NCBI GenBank assembly: GCA_021298155.1
Contig: JAJTEN010000017.1
Coordinates: forward strand, 1-54,615
From: Sphingobacteriales bacterium
Lineage (GTDB): Bacteria > Bacteroidota > Bacteroidia > UKL13-3
DNA: 54,615 nt
Direction of reading: 5' to 3'
Shown here one piece after another: positions 1 to 8,690 of this stretch. Made by a program: the position numbers and the translations under genes. The notes beneath the pieces were generated by a model. That model did not search any database and was not told the DNA's origin. It worked only from the letters and a program-made list of their open reading frames with translations. Within the stretch, counting starts at the first letter, position 1; each line of letters starts with the position of its first letter.

Positions 1-16
1 TTTTTGTTCTTTTTTT

Positions 17-82
17 GCTACGAAGGCTCCAAGGCTCCAAGTTTTTTTATTTAATTACCTGGTGTCTTTGTGCCTTAGTGGC
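17..82. repeat. Hairpin repeat with 8-base internal period, copy A
   Basis: The left arm (17-41) and right arm (59-82) are imperfect inverted repeats around an AT-only loop (42-58). Pairing 17-39 with 82-60 gives about 17 Watson-Crick pairs and 2 G-T pairs out of 23. Each arm is itself built of an 8-base unit of the form CNCNAAGG with variable positions. The right arm, GGTGTCTTTGTGCCTTAGTGGC reversed, reads as the CACTAAGG/CACAAAGA/CACCAAG type seen widely in intergenic DNA of this phylum. A second copy lies at 3621-3695. It contains no gene. It could also act as a terminator for the gene ending at 122. Confidence 0.6.
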
Positions 83-121
83 TGGTTTTTCTATAATTCA
101 GTAACAATTTTAAAATATCTG

Positions 122-2548
122 TCATTTCCCCCTTACTTCCTTGACATACGCGCTCAAACCCCAACACTCCTTAATTTTGTAGTAATCAGTTTGTGAATAT
201 TGGTCATGAAGCCTAAATAGGTATGGCAAATCGCTTTGCTGGTCTTTTATATTATTGTAAGTTAACAAATGCCTGTTGCAACGAAATAGGGCATACAAAC
301 ACTTTGCGGATAGTTCCTTGTTCTTGCTGTGTTTTAAGGCCAATTTATAATAAGGAATTGCCCAAGTATTGCCATAATAATGCGATTCAAAAGGTAATTT
401 AGATTCATTGTATTCTAATTCATTCCAGCTCCAATTGCCATTAAATTGCAAGGCTGTATAAGCCCTACCAAAGTAGGTAATCTCCATGTACAAACATGCC
501 AATTGGTAATAGTTTTCTGCTATATTTCCTTTCTTCTGCTTGATCCTACGCTGCAAATCCAACATGGTTTTGGTGATACTATAATTGTTCGTATTCAATG
601 CCAATTTTTCTGCCCTGTCATTGTATGCTTTCAATCCTTCAGGTGAATAATATTCAGCCTCTCCTTCGGTTAATTTATTGTAACAATAAGGGTAACATGG
701 GTGCCCATCAGGATTGGTATTTAGTTTGGCAAAATCGATGGGAATATATGTAGGGTTATCCAATGCAAAACAAATATTGGCCATTGCTACATTGTTCTGT
801 CGCAAATAAAGTGAGCCTTGTATATTTCTCAGCTCTTTCTCACTGAGTTTTTTGCCCTGAACCAACATTTCCTCAAAAGCCGTTTTGGGATGTTTTCTGA
901 TAGCAAGAATGGTGTCAATGTCTTGTGGTCTTAAGGTATTGCCAAACAATTCATAACTATCATAAATGGTTTCTATTTTTTCTGCAAGCAAATAAGCATG
1001 GGCATAATCATTGTTTTGAATGAGCTTATAAACTGCCATTGTTTTTATGGCATTAGGAATAAACTCTTTGTAATAAATTTTATCATTGTGAGATTGCAAA
1101 TAAGCCAAATTTTGGTTCAAAACTTGTTGGTTTTCTGGTAAGCGTAAATTGCTTGTTTTTATTTGTAGGATGGCTGCTGTTAATTGATGCTGCACCCCTA
1201 ATTTATCTGATAATTTTGAAACGGTAAGCGATTGCAATAAGGCCTTTGATTCTGGATAATTTTCCATTATTAATTGCAAATGCGCCAGGCATAAGGTGTA
1301 AAAACTGTGGTAGGGTGTATTACTTTGTTTCAAGGTTTGAATCAATTCCAACAAGACCTTGGTATTTTCATTTTCACTGGCATAAGCTCGAATTGTTTCT
1401 CCTTGATCGTTCATGATACTTGGCGCTTCATTGTTGTTGTACCCATTGTATTCAGCATAATCGTATCCATGCATTTGGGGCATTAAATGAAAATCTATTT
1501 TGTTTATTTCCCTTATCAACAAATCATTGATACTGGTATTTTTTGGATCGAGCAAAACTGCTTGTTTGATATATGCTGCATTTAAATAAAAATCTTTAAA
1601 GGCATACAAAGCATACACTTTGGCCTGCTCCTCCTTGCTTTTGCAATAGGGCAATACAGATTCTACACGAATATATTTACTGAAATTATCGAATGCCCTT
1701 AACTGCTTTTCCTCGCTGACATCAAACAATTGTGCCGCATAATAATTTGCTTTCTCTTGCTGGCCTTCATTCACCAAAGCATCGGTGGCATAATTTAAAG
1801 CTGCCATTTTTAAATCTGAATAAGGCAACGAATCAAAGTATAACAGATACAAAGAATCTACCTTATTAGGTATAAAATTATACCTGCAATTTCTTATGAG
1901 CTGAAAGGCCAAACGCTGCGCATAAAATGGATCCTTTTCCTTTTTTAGTTTCTTTTCAATAAAGGCAGTAAGTTTACTCGGCGTTTCCAAAGTCTTTATA
2001 GAATCTGTTCCATATACATCCCACTCATTAAAATAATTCCAACCATTGTCGAGCTCACTCACCCCAAATTCATTGGCTTTTGCAATCATAAAATAATCGA
2101 GGGCCTTATTTTGTTTGCTCTTTTGTAATGCCTGCACAAAAGGGTTTGACCCCAAAACCATTATAAAATCTTTGAGATTAGGTTCTGTTAAACAGGTATA
2201 ATTAGAAGAGGAGTATAAAAAATCGTAAATGGTTTGTTTGGGTATTTGTCCATTCAATTGTTTGAACCAAACAATAGTATTTTCATCAATTTCTGCTGCT
2301 TGTTCCGAAGTTAAATTCGAAATAGAATTATCCTCCGAACCACTATTTAAAAAATCTAGCGTAAAATAAAAAGGTTCAAGCCGTTTTTGACCCACCTCAA
2401 TATCTGGCTGCATAAATACATTCGGATTATCGCGCCAATACCAGCCATCGCCTCCACATGCTTTTACGATGGTATGCACCAACAGTAGCCCACAAATAAG
2501 ACTAGTGAGAAGCTTTAAGTAATTGTAATATTGAGCTTTTATTTTCAT
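122..2548 (-). CDS. Large secreted protein of unknown function (TPR-like helical)
   Basis: I cannot assign a function. The 808-residue product opens with a signal peptide: basic start, hydrophobic stretch around residues 12-27, then Ala-Cys-Gly-Gly. The Lys two before the Cys makes a lipobox poor, so cleavage by signal peptidase I or retention are both possible. The rest is alpha-helical with repeated Leu/Ala/Tyr-rich segments that look TPR-like, for example around residues 250-330 and 680-760. No catalytic motif is visible. The ATG at 2548 is the only start that keeps the signal peptide, so the 47-base overlap with the upstream lipoprotein gene (ending 2502) is probably real and suggests translational coupling. 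The pair may act together at the cell surface; this is inference from position only. Confidence 0.8.
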   Translation of the reverse strand: MKIKAQYYNYLKLLTSLICGLLLVHTIVKACGGDGWYWRDNPNVFMQPDIEVGQKRLEPFYFTLDFLNSGSEDNSISNLTSEQAAEIDENTIVWFKQLNGQIPKQTIYDFLYSSSNYTCLTEPNLKDFIMVLGSNPFVQALQKSKQNKALDYFMIAKANEFGVSELDNGWNYFNEWDVYGTDSIKTLETPSKLTAFIEKKLKKEKDPFYAQRLAFQLIRNCRYNFIPNKVDSLYLLYFDSLPYSDLKMAALNYATDALVNEGQQEKANYYAAQLFDVSEEKQLRAFDNFSKYIRVESVLPYCKSKEEQAKVYALYAFKDFYLNAAYIKQAVLLDPKNTSINDLLIREINKIDFHLMPQMHGYDYAEYNGYNNNEAPSIMNDQGETIRAYASENENTKVLLELIQTLKQSNTPYHSFYTLCLAHLQLIMENYPESKALLQSLTVSKLSDKLGVQHQLTAAILQIKTSNLRLPENQQVLNQNLAYLQSHNDKIYYKEFIPNAIKTMAVYKLIQNNDYAHAYLLAEKIETIYDSYELFGNTLRPQDIDTILAIRKHPKTAFEEMLVQGKKLSEKELRNIQGSLYLRQNNVAMANICFALDNPTYIPIDFAKLNTNPDGHPCYPYCYNKLTEGEAEYYSPEGLKAYNDRAEKLALNTNNYSITKTMLDLQRRIKQKKGNIAENYYQLACLYMEITYFGRAYTALQFNGNWSWNELEYNESKLPFESHYYGNTWAIPYYKLALKHSKNKELSAKCLYALFRCNRHLLTYNNIKDQQSDLPYLFRLHDQYSQTDYYKIKECWGLSAYVKEVRGK

Positions 2549-3539
2549 TGTTTTTGTTCAATCTATTATAATGAAATAAGGTTATGGTTGCATCTGCTTG
2601 TTGCAAATGTTTTTTGAGGTAATCTACTATTTCCAACTCTTGTTCTAAATTGCTTTCTTCTATCCGCACTAATGTTCCTTGTTCAAAATAATTCGACCAA
2701 GAATAGGTTTGATTTTTTGCCAAAAACACATTGGGTCGGTCTGTATTTACAAAATTGGTGTCCTTCTGTATTTCTTTTAACTGAATGGAATTGGCAAAGC
2801 CCAAGAATTTTTCCTGGGCATTAAACATCACACCCCAACTAAATGCCGGCATTGCCAAATCCAATGGCAATGGATAATTTACACCCTTAATATACTTCAA
2901 CACTTCTGCCTTATCAAATAAAGAATTGTTTACCTTAAATTCGGTTGGGTCATTAACATTATAACACATCAACATCCCTTTTTCCACTGGCGGCAAATTG
3001 TCTTTAAAATATTTGTATTGATGCAAGCGTATGGTGGCCGAAACAGTGTAAGGCAGACTTTCTTTTATTAAATTGAGTAAATAAAAATATTTGTGGCGTG
3101 TGCTTTTTGTCCAATCACAATCTATCTGCACCTCCGAAACTTGCTTTATTATTTGAGTACGCAGTATTTCTTTCTGAACTCTCGTCACAATTTTTTGAGA
3201 CAAATCTCTGATGCCAATAGTGTCCAACGAGCTAATAGTTTTATTGGTAATGAAAACTACAGGCACTATTTCAAAATTTGCAGGTATTTTAGTATTGAAC
3301 CGAATAATGCCAGCGGGCACAGCTTGAGATTCATATTCCACATCAAAAAAATGGATATACAGTTTTTTTATTGACAACTCATTGAAATAAACCAAATCGG
3401 ACTCATCCAAGTTAAAATTGGTTTCCCAATAATAAAAAGCATGCTGATTTATTCCCGATTTATTGCTGCTGCATCCGCCATATAAACAAATTGCCAGCAA
3501 AAAAATGATTCCGATTTTTAAGGTCTTTTTCTTAAACAT
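2502..3539 (-). CDS. Lipoprotein resembling DUF3142-type TIM-barrel proteins
   Basis: The ATG at 3539 gives 345 residues; an in-frame TTG two codons earlier is less likely. The N-terminus has a basic start, a hydrophobic core and Tyr-Gly-Gly-Cys, a good lipobox, so the protein should be lipid-anchored. Strand-like segments such as VQIDCDW (mid-protein), VSATIRLHQY and MLMCYNV are spaced as in a beta/alpha barrel and recall DUF3142 proteins, which carry a QIDFD-like strand. A glycoside-active role is possible but not shown. It heads a two-gene unit with the 808-residue protein, overlapping it by 47 bases, and has a strong promoter immediately upstream. Confidence 0.75.
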   Translation of the reverse strand: MFKKKTLKIGIIFLLAICLYGGCSSNKSGINQHAFYYWETNFNLDESDLVYFNELSIKKLYIHFFDVEYESQAVPAGIIRFNTKIPANFEIVPVVFITNKTISSLDTIGIRDLSQKIVTRVQKEILRTQIIKQVSEVQIDCDWTKSTRHKYFYLLNLIKESLPYTVSATIRLHQYKYFKDNLPPVEKGMLMCYNVNDPTEFKVNNSLFDKAEVLKYIKGVNYPLPLDLAMPAFSWGVMFNAQEKFLGFANSIQLKEIQKDTNFVNTDRPNVFLAKNQTYSWSNYFEQGTLVRIEESNLEQELEIVDYLKKHLQQADATITLFHYNRLNKNNENKSSILQLLKASH

Positions 3540-3542
3540 CCT

Positions 3543-3570
3543 CAAAAATAACGAAGTTTTTTACTACAAA
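3543..3570 (-). promoter_or_regulatory. Bacteroidota-type promoter, candidate leaderless start
   Basis: Read on the minus strand, TTTG (3570-3567) is followed after 16 bases by TATTTTTG (3550-3543), an exact TAnnTTTG -7 element. The element ends only three bases before the ATG at 3539, so transcription would begin at or next to the start codon. Spacing and both boxes fit the known consensus of this phylum. It lies beside hairpin repeat copy B. Confidence 0.6.
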
Positions 3571-3620
3571 GAAGCTAAGCAACGATTTTCTTTTGCCACC
3601 TTTTGGGCGCCGAAGCCTAT

Positions 3621-3695
3621 GGTGAAGGTGTCAAGGTTCTATGGCGCAAAGTCTTTTTCTTTTTTAAATTCTTGGTGTCTTTGTGCCTGAGTGGC
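3621..3695. repeat. Hairpin repeat with 8-base internal period, copy B
   Basis: The right arm (3671-3695) matches the right arm of copy A at 21 of 22 bases (3674-3695 against 61-82). The left arm is more decayed but keeps the 8-base register: GGTGAAGG, TGTCAAGG, TTCTATGG, CGCAAAG at 3621-3651. The two arms flank an AT-rich loop. Copies A and B have the same orientation and bracket the two-gene unit 122-3539. The remaining sequence of the gap 3540-3747 shows no gene. Confidence 0.5.
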
Positions 3696-3747
3696 ATAAT
3701 GCTATGTTCCTTTGTAGTTTAAACTAAAGTTTATTAGAATAGCTATC

Positions 3748-5028
3748 CTATTTGGTAAGATTACTTATCTCTATTAACGCCTCAACCAGCGTATTGAGTT
3801 CTTTTTCGGTTGTATATAGGTGGGGTGTAATTCTTACGCCGTGAATATTTGCAGTATTTATGCCTACTGTCCAAATTTTATATTTGTTCAATAGGGTTTT
3901 TGCAAGTTCTATTGCGTCTATACCCTTAACCCCAACATTTCCAATTCCACAACTTCTATTTTTACTGCTTGGTGTATTGATGATAATATTTTTCTGGCTT
4001 TTTACTTTATCTATCCAATAATTCTGCAAAAATCTTAATCGCTTTTCTTTATTATCTATTCCAATCCATAAACTATAATCTAAGGCATGGTTGATGGCAA
4101 TGTCTGTTGCCACTGGATGTGTGCCTGTATGATTCAGTTTGGCGATGTTTGTTTTGGCTACACCGTACTCCCCATAAATGGGCCATAAGGCTTCAATATT
4201 TTCTTTTTTAACATATAGTATTCCAACTCCGAGCGGACAACCTAGCCATTTGTGCAAACTGCTTCCATAATAATCACAACCCAATTCGGATAGTTTAAAA
4301 TTAATTTGTGATACTGCGTGTGCACCATCAACCATTACTTGCACACCCTTATTATGTGCCATGTCGCAGATTTTTTTTATAGGTAGTATTTGTCCGCTAA
4401 TGTTAACCATGTGGCATACCATTAACAATCTGGTTTTTTCAGTAATGGCCTGCGCATATAAGTCAACTATTTCTTCATCTGTTTTTGGATCAATAGGTAA
4501 TGAAATTTTTTTGTTAATAATGCCATACCTATTGGACTGCTGCTTAAACATATCTAACATACTTCCATAATCCTGCTCCGCCATCACAGCTTCATCGCCT
4601 GGCTTCCAATCTATGCCTGATATAACTGTATCAAGTGATTCTGTAGTATTGCGTGTAATGATTAACTCCTCTGCTTCGCATCCCAAATATCTTGCTAGCC
4701 GTTTTTTTGTATTAAATTTATCTTCATATTGAACGGTGCGCAAATAGTAAGAGCCTTCTAAATTTATTTTTTGAATATCCTGTAAATATGCAGCCATTAC
4801 TGGCTGGGCCATAATACTGTAATAGCCATTTTCAAGATTTATATAATCCTTCTTCAATATGTAATGACCTCTAATTTCATTCCAATTGCCAGTAAAAGGA
4901 ATGCCATAATTTGGTTTATTGAAACTTTGTAAAATATTTTTAGTATTCGCTTCAAATGGGAATGCAGCGCCAATTGCCAATGATTTTAAAAATTGTCGTT
5001 TACTAAATTGCATACAACAAGATAACAT
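3748..5028 (-). CDS. Class V aminotransferase-fold protein, exported
   Basis: A PLP-dependent enzyme of the cysteine desulfurase / isopenicillin N epimerase-like group. The PLP lysine is Lys260 in SSLHKWLGCPLG, and the cofactor aspartate is Asp234 in MVDGAHAV. The N-terminus carries SKRQFLKSLAIGAA, a Tat-like leader with Lys-Arg rather than Arg-Arg, so export is likely but the route is uncertain. ATG codons exist at 5028 and 5013; the second would start directly at the leader (MQFSKRQFLK) and is attractive. Substrate unknown. No cysteine-persulfide loop motif was recognised, so an epimerase or lyase is as likely as a desulfurase. It lies 82 bases after aroA on the same strand, probably as a separate unit. 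Confidence 0.85.
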   Translation of the reverse strand: MLSCCMQFSKRQFLKSLAIGAAFPFEANTKNILQSFNKPNYGIPFTGNWNEIRGHYILKKDYINLENGYYSIMAQPVMAAYLQDIQKINLEGSYYLRTVQYEDKFNTKKRLARYLGCEAEELIITRNTTESLDTVISGIDWKPGDEAVMAEQDYGSMLDMFKQQSNRYGIINKKISLPIDPKTDEEIVDLYAQAITEKTRLLMVCHMVNISGQILPIKKICDMAHNKGVQVMVDGAHAVSQINFKLSELGCDYYGSSLHKWLGCPLGVGILYVKKENIEALWPIYGEYGVAKTNIAKLNHTGTHPVATDIAINHALDYSLWIGIDNKEKRLRFLQNYWIDKVKSQKNIIINTPSSKNRSCGIGNVGVKGIDAIELAKTLLNKYKIWTVGINTANIHGVRITPHLYTTEKELNTLVEALIEISNLTK

Positions 5029-5110
5029 TTTGGTTCAAAAAGTCAATATGCCATAAAAATAAAAAAATACGATGGTGTATTTATTTACGCTGTTTTTGCT
5101 GAACTTTATT

Positions 5111-6376
5111 TTAACGAATAATGATGCCAATTTTTGCTGCCTCTTCCCAAAAATTTGGAAAAGATTTTTTAACTGAATGGCTTTCTGTTAATACCATATT
5201 GGATTGTGCAATAGCCATGATAGCAAAAGCCATGGTAATTCTATGGTCGTCTTCAGTTTCCAAGCAACTGTTTTGATAAAATGCATGAGCCAAACCATCG
5301 TGGCAAAGGCTATTTTCAGTTGTTTGTACTTGGTAATGAAGTAGAGATAATCCTTTTGCTATGGCGCTAATTCTCTGACTTTCTTTAAATTGTAAACTAT
5401 CTATACCCATAGCGCAAAATGGAATTGAGGCACCCGCACTGGCACAAATAATAGCTGGTGCCAAATCTGGGTGATTTGTAAAATCTAAACTATTTATAAT
5501 TGGCGTTGGAACTTTTATTTTGCTTATAGCTACACCCGTTTCTTTTTGAATACTTTTAATACCAAAATTTTCCATCCAATTTGCTAAAATAGCATCACCT
5601 TGTATTGAATTTAATTGCAAATTTTCGAAGAATAGGTCGGCCTTATCCGCCAATACAGCTGCTTCATAAAAGAAAGCAGCGCTGCTCCAATCTGCCTCAA
5701 TGGTATAGGTTTCAGGGATATTATCTTCCTTAATTAATTCGGTTCGAACCAAATTGTATTCGTTTGAAATAAAGCATGGAATTCCCATTTCTTGTAGCAT
5801 GGTTTGGCTGAGTTTGATATAGGCTTTACTTACAATTTTATTAGAAACTTGAAGGGTTATTGGTTCTGCTAATAAGGGTGAAATAAGCATCAGTGCGCTT
5901 ATAAATTGGCTCGACTCATTGCCCTCTACCTGCACAATTCCACCCTTTAATGCTGTTCCCTTGATGCGAATAGGAAGGCTATTATCTGCATTGACATAAC
6001 TGATTTGAGCACCCATACTTTGTAGGGCCTTAATTAATGGTTGAATGGGTCTTTTGAGCAATCTTTCACTACCTGTAAGTACGAGATCAATACCTGGAAT
6101 AGCTGCAAAATAGGCACATAAAAAGCGCAAACAGGTACCCGCATTATCAACATGAATGGTTCCACTGGCCTGTTTCAATGCCTTTTGTAAAATGAGCGTA
6201 TCGTCTGCTTGTGAAAGGTTTTTTAATGATATGCTTTTCCCAAATTTATACTGTATAACCGCGTTCAAAATAAGAGCCCTATTACTAATACTTTTTGAGG
6301 CAGGTAAGTTTATATTCGCAATCAACACCTCCTTGCTAGAGCTTATATTTACTTTTGTTTTGCCAACCTTTGCCAT
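5111..6376 (-). CDS. aroA: 3-phosphoshikimate 1-carboxyvinyltransferase (EPSP synthase)
   Basis: Cytosolic enzyme joining phosphoenolpyruvate to shikimate-3-phosphate, the sixth step of the shikimate pathway. Family motifs are in order: LPASKSISNRALI (Lys28, Arg33) near the N-terminus, NAGTCLRFL, EGNESSQFISALM, DWSSAAFFYEAA, FKESQRISAIAKGL and EDDHRITMAFA near the C-terminus. The length of 421 residues is normal. The ATG at 6376 sits one base after the aroB stop, so aroB and aroA form a coupled operon. The chorismate synthase gene lies 14 kb away in this window at 20414. Confidence 0.97.
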   Translation of the reverse strand: MAKVGKTKVNISSSKEVLIANINLPASKSISNRALILNAVIQYKFGKSISLKNLSQADDTLILQKALKQASGTIHVDNAGTCLRFLCAYFAAIPGIDLVLTGSERLLKRPIQPLIKALQSMGAQISYVNADNSLPIRIKGTALKGGIVQVEGNESSQFISALMLISPLLAEPITLQVSNKIVSKAYIKLSQTMLQEMGIPCFISNEYNLVRTELIKEDNIPETYTIEADWSSAAFFYEAAVLADKADLFFENLQLNSIQGDAILANWMENFGIKSIQKETGVAISKIKVPTPIINSLDFTNHPDLAPAIICASAGASIPFCAMGIDSLQFKESQRISAIAKGLSLLHYQVQTTENSLCHDGLAHAFYQNSCLETEDDHRITMAFAIMAIAQSNMVLTESHSVKKSFPNFWEEAAKIGIIIR

Positions 6377-6377
6377 G

Positions 6378-7427
6378 TTATAAATGCTGATAATAGTCTA
6401 AAGATTTAGCAATTAATTCGTCATGACAATGGCAATTAATTTTAGCCTTGCCAATTTTTTTAAGCAAAGTAAAATTGATAAAACCTTCCTCGTTTTTTTT
6501 GTCGTTTCTCATATATTCTATGAGCTCTTGAGCAGGCAATTTGCCTTTGTATTTTGGGAAGCGATCTATAAAATATTGGCTAATTTTTTTGAGTTCATTA
6601 TTGGCTAATCCTTGAATTGCCACGCTAATATATGCTTCACATATCATTCCAATGGCTATGGCTTCTCCATGTTTAAGCGGATTAGAATCATTTTTTAATG
6701 AATACGTTTCAATTGCGTGACCAATGGTATGTCCGAAATTAAGTGTTTTCCTTAAATCCTTTTCAAATGGATCTTTTTTTACAATTTTTACCTTAATTTT
6801 AATTGAATGAAAGAGCAGCGTATCAAGGGTTTCTTTGTTTTCTGTTAGTTGTAGTTTTTCAAATAAAGATTTATCATCAATCAACGCGTGCTTGCACACT
6901 TCGGCTAATCCATTTCGTTTTTCAGCAGCAGATAAGGTGTTTAAAAAAATTGGGTCGATAAAAATATATTTGGGATTTTTAATAACGCCAACTGCATTTT
7001 TGAAGGCATGTAAATCTATCCCTAGTTTTCCTCCAATACTCGCATCTACCATGCCTAGAAGGGTTGTTGGTATATTTATGAAATCAATCCCACGTTTGTA
7101 GGTTGCGGCTACAAATCCACCCAAATCACTAATAACTCCACCTCCTAGATTTATAATAACTGCATGTTTATCTGCTTTGTAATGCTGTAATTTTGTCCAT
7201 ATCTTTTCGGCATTTTGCAAGTTTTTATGACTTTCTCCTGCTTCAATTTCTATGAGTTGTACGTTTACCAGGTAGGGACTCAAAATGGGCCAGCAATGTA
7301 TTTTGGTATTATTATCTACCAATACAAATATTTTAGAATATTCCTTATTTATCAGTATTTCAGCGAGTTTCTCCAATACTTCTGATCCAAAGTAAATTTC
7401 AAAATCTTTTTGAATTATTTCTTTCAT
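6378..7427 (-). CDS. aroB: 3-dehydroquinate synthase
   Basis: Second step of the shikimate pathway: NAD-dependent cyclisation of DAHP to 3-dehydroquinate, with a metal cofactor. Visible motifs are NLGGGVISDLGGFVAATYKR (NAD binding), PTTLLGMVDASIGGK, ERNGLAEVCKHALI with the metal-binding Glu, LNFGHTIGHAIE with two metal-binding His, and LKHGEAIAIGM. The length of 349 residues fits the family. It is the first gene of the aroB-aroA unit and is divergent from proline dehydrogenase across a 78-base gap. Confidence 0.97.
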   Translation of the reverse strand: MKEIIQKDFEIYFGSEVLEKLAEILINKEYSKIFVLVDNNTKIHCWPILSPYLVNVQLIEIEAGESHKNLQNAEKIWTKLQHYKADKHAVIINLGGGVISDLGGFVAATYKRGIDFINIPTTLLGMVDASIGGKLGIDLHAFKNAVGVIKNPKYIFIDPIFLNTLSAAEKRNGLAEVCKHALIDDKSLFEKLQLTENKETLDTLLFHSIKIKVKIVKKDPFEKDLRKTLNFGHTIGHAIETYSLKNDSNPLKHGEAIAIGMICEAYISVAIQGLANNELKKISQYFIDRFPKYKGKLPAQELIEYMRNDKKNEEGFINFTLLKKIGKAKINCHCHDELIAKSLDYYQHL

Positions 7428-7445
7428 GAAACGAGCTTTTAATAA

Positions 7446-7453
7446 TACTTTTG
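7446..7453 (+). promoter_or_regulatory. TAnnTTTG -7 element for proline dehydrogenase
   Basis: TACTTTTG is an exact match to the phylum -7 consensus, 52 bases before the ATG at 7506, inside the divergent gap between aroB and the proline dehydrogenase gene. No clear -33 TTG was seen at the expected distance. Confidence 0.4.
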
Positions 7454-7505
7454 TCCTGCAAAATAGGGTTATAAATTGGTAACAGCAATTTAATATTTAC
7501 AAAAC

Positions 7506-8690
7506 ATGATTCATACCAAAATTGATTTTTCTAACACGCAAATTGCCTTTCAAACGAAGTCTAATAAAGAATTACGCAACTCTTATATGTTGTTTAAGGC
7601 AATTGGGTATAATTGGTTGGTTCAGGCCGGGCCAAAAATGGTTGAATTGGCTTTTAGCTTAGGTTTACCAATTAAGGGAATTATTAAGAAAACAGTATTT
7701 CATCAATTTTGTGGCGGAGAAAATATTCAAGATTGTGAGAAGAATATTCAATTGATGCATCAATTTAATGTAGGAACTATTTTAGATTACTCTGTTGAAG
7801 GGGAAGAGAGAGAAGAGGTTTTTGAGGCAACTGCTAAGGAGATAATTCAAACCATTTTAAAAGCCAAGGCTAATCCAGCCATTCCATTTAGTGTGTTTAA
7901 AGTTACAGGTGTGGCACGATTTGAATTATTGTCGAAAATTAACGCTCGCCTTGCATTAACAGAGCAGGAACAAGCCGAATTTAACCAAGTAAAAAGGCGC
8001 ATTCAATTGATTTGCGAGATGGCCCATACCCATCAAGTAAGACTGTTTATTGATGCAGAAGAAAGCTGGATTCAGGATGCAATTGATGAAATAGCATTAG
8101 AAATGATGCTACATTTCAATAAAGAAAGGGCAATTATTTATAATACCATTCAATTTTATAGGCAAGATCGGATCACTTTTTTGAAGAAATCTGTGGAGCA
8201 TGCGCAATTGCACAATTATTATTATGGTGTGAAATTAGTTCGTGGAGCATACATGGAAAAAGAAGCACTTCGTGCCCAAGAATTACAATATAAAAATCCC
8301 ATTCAACCCAATAAAGCTGCCAGTGATGCAGATTACAATGCTGGCTTAGCTTATTGTATTGAGCATATTGATCGAGTTTCATTATGTGCTGGAACTCACA
8401 ATGAAGAAAGCTGCAAGTATTTAATTTCTTTGATGCAAGCTGCTTCCATACCAGCCAACGATTCACGTATATTCTTTTCACAGTTATTTGGGATGAGCGA
8501 TAACTTAAGTTATAATTTGGCAAATGCAGGATATTGTGTGGCCAAATATTTACCATACGGACCAGTGAAGGCGGTTTTACCCTATTTATTCAGAAGGGCT
8601 CAAGAAAACACCAGTGTTCAAGGTCAAGCAGGTAGAGAGTTAAGTTTGGTTCAAACCGAGTTGAGAAGAAGAAATGCAAGTAAAAAATAG
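7506..8690 (+). CDS. Proline dehydrogenase (monofunctional)
   Basis: FAD-dependent oxidation of proline to pyrroline-5-carboxylate, the first step of proline catabolism; usually membrane-associated and feeding electrons to quinone. The barrel motifs are present: FIDAEESWIQ, VKLVRGAYMEKE, LCAGTHNEES, QLFGMSDNLSYNLA, and the substrate-binding PYLFRRAQENTSV near the C-terminus. At 394 residues it is the stand-alone enzyme, not the fused PutA. The partner P5C dehydrogenase is not in this window; the aldehyde dehydrogenase at 41052 is of a different class. The last 17 bases overlap tsaE. Confidence 0.93.
   Translation: MIHTKIDFSNTQIAFQTKSNKELRNSYMLFKAIGYNWLVQAGPKMVELAFSLGLPIKGIIKKTVFHQFCGGENIQDCEKNIQLMHQFNVGTILDYSVEGEEREEVFEATAKEIIQTILKAKANPAIPFSVFKVTGVARFELLSKINARLALTEQEQAEFNQVKRRIQLICEMAHTHQVRLFIDAEESWIQDAIDEIALEMMLHFNKERAIIYNTIQFYRQDRITFLKKSVEHAQLHNYYYGVKLVRGAYMEKEALRAQELQYKNPIQPNKAASDADYNAGLAYCIEHIDRVSLCAGTHNEESCKYLISLMQAASIPANDSRIFFSQLFGMSDNLSYNLANAGYCVAKYLPYGPVKAVLPYLFRRAQENTSVQGQAGRELSLVQTELRRRNASKK

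Noticed and set aside
5741-5756. A 16-base string (TTCGGTTCGAACCAAA) shared by aroA (near 5741) and aroC (near 21224), with a GGTTCGAACC palindrome like a tRNA T-loop.
   Set aside because: Both lie inside conserved coding sequence; neither has tRNA-like flanks. One shared 16-mer in a 55 kb AT-rich window is compatible with chance.
8173-8556. Long antisense open frame within proline dehydrogenase.
   Set aside because: It mirrors a well-supported gene, shows no recognisable domain and has His/Asn-rich composition typical of an antisense shadow.
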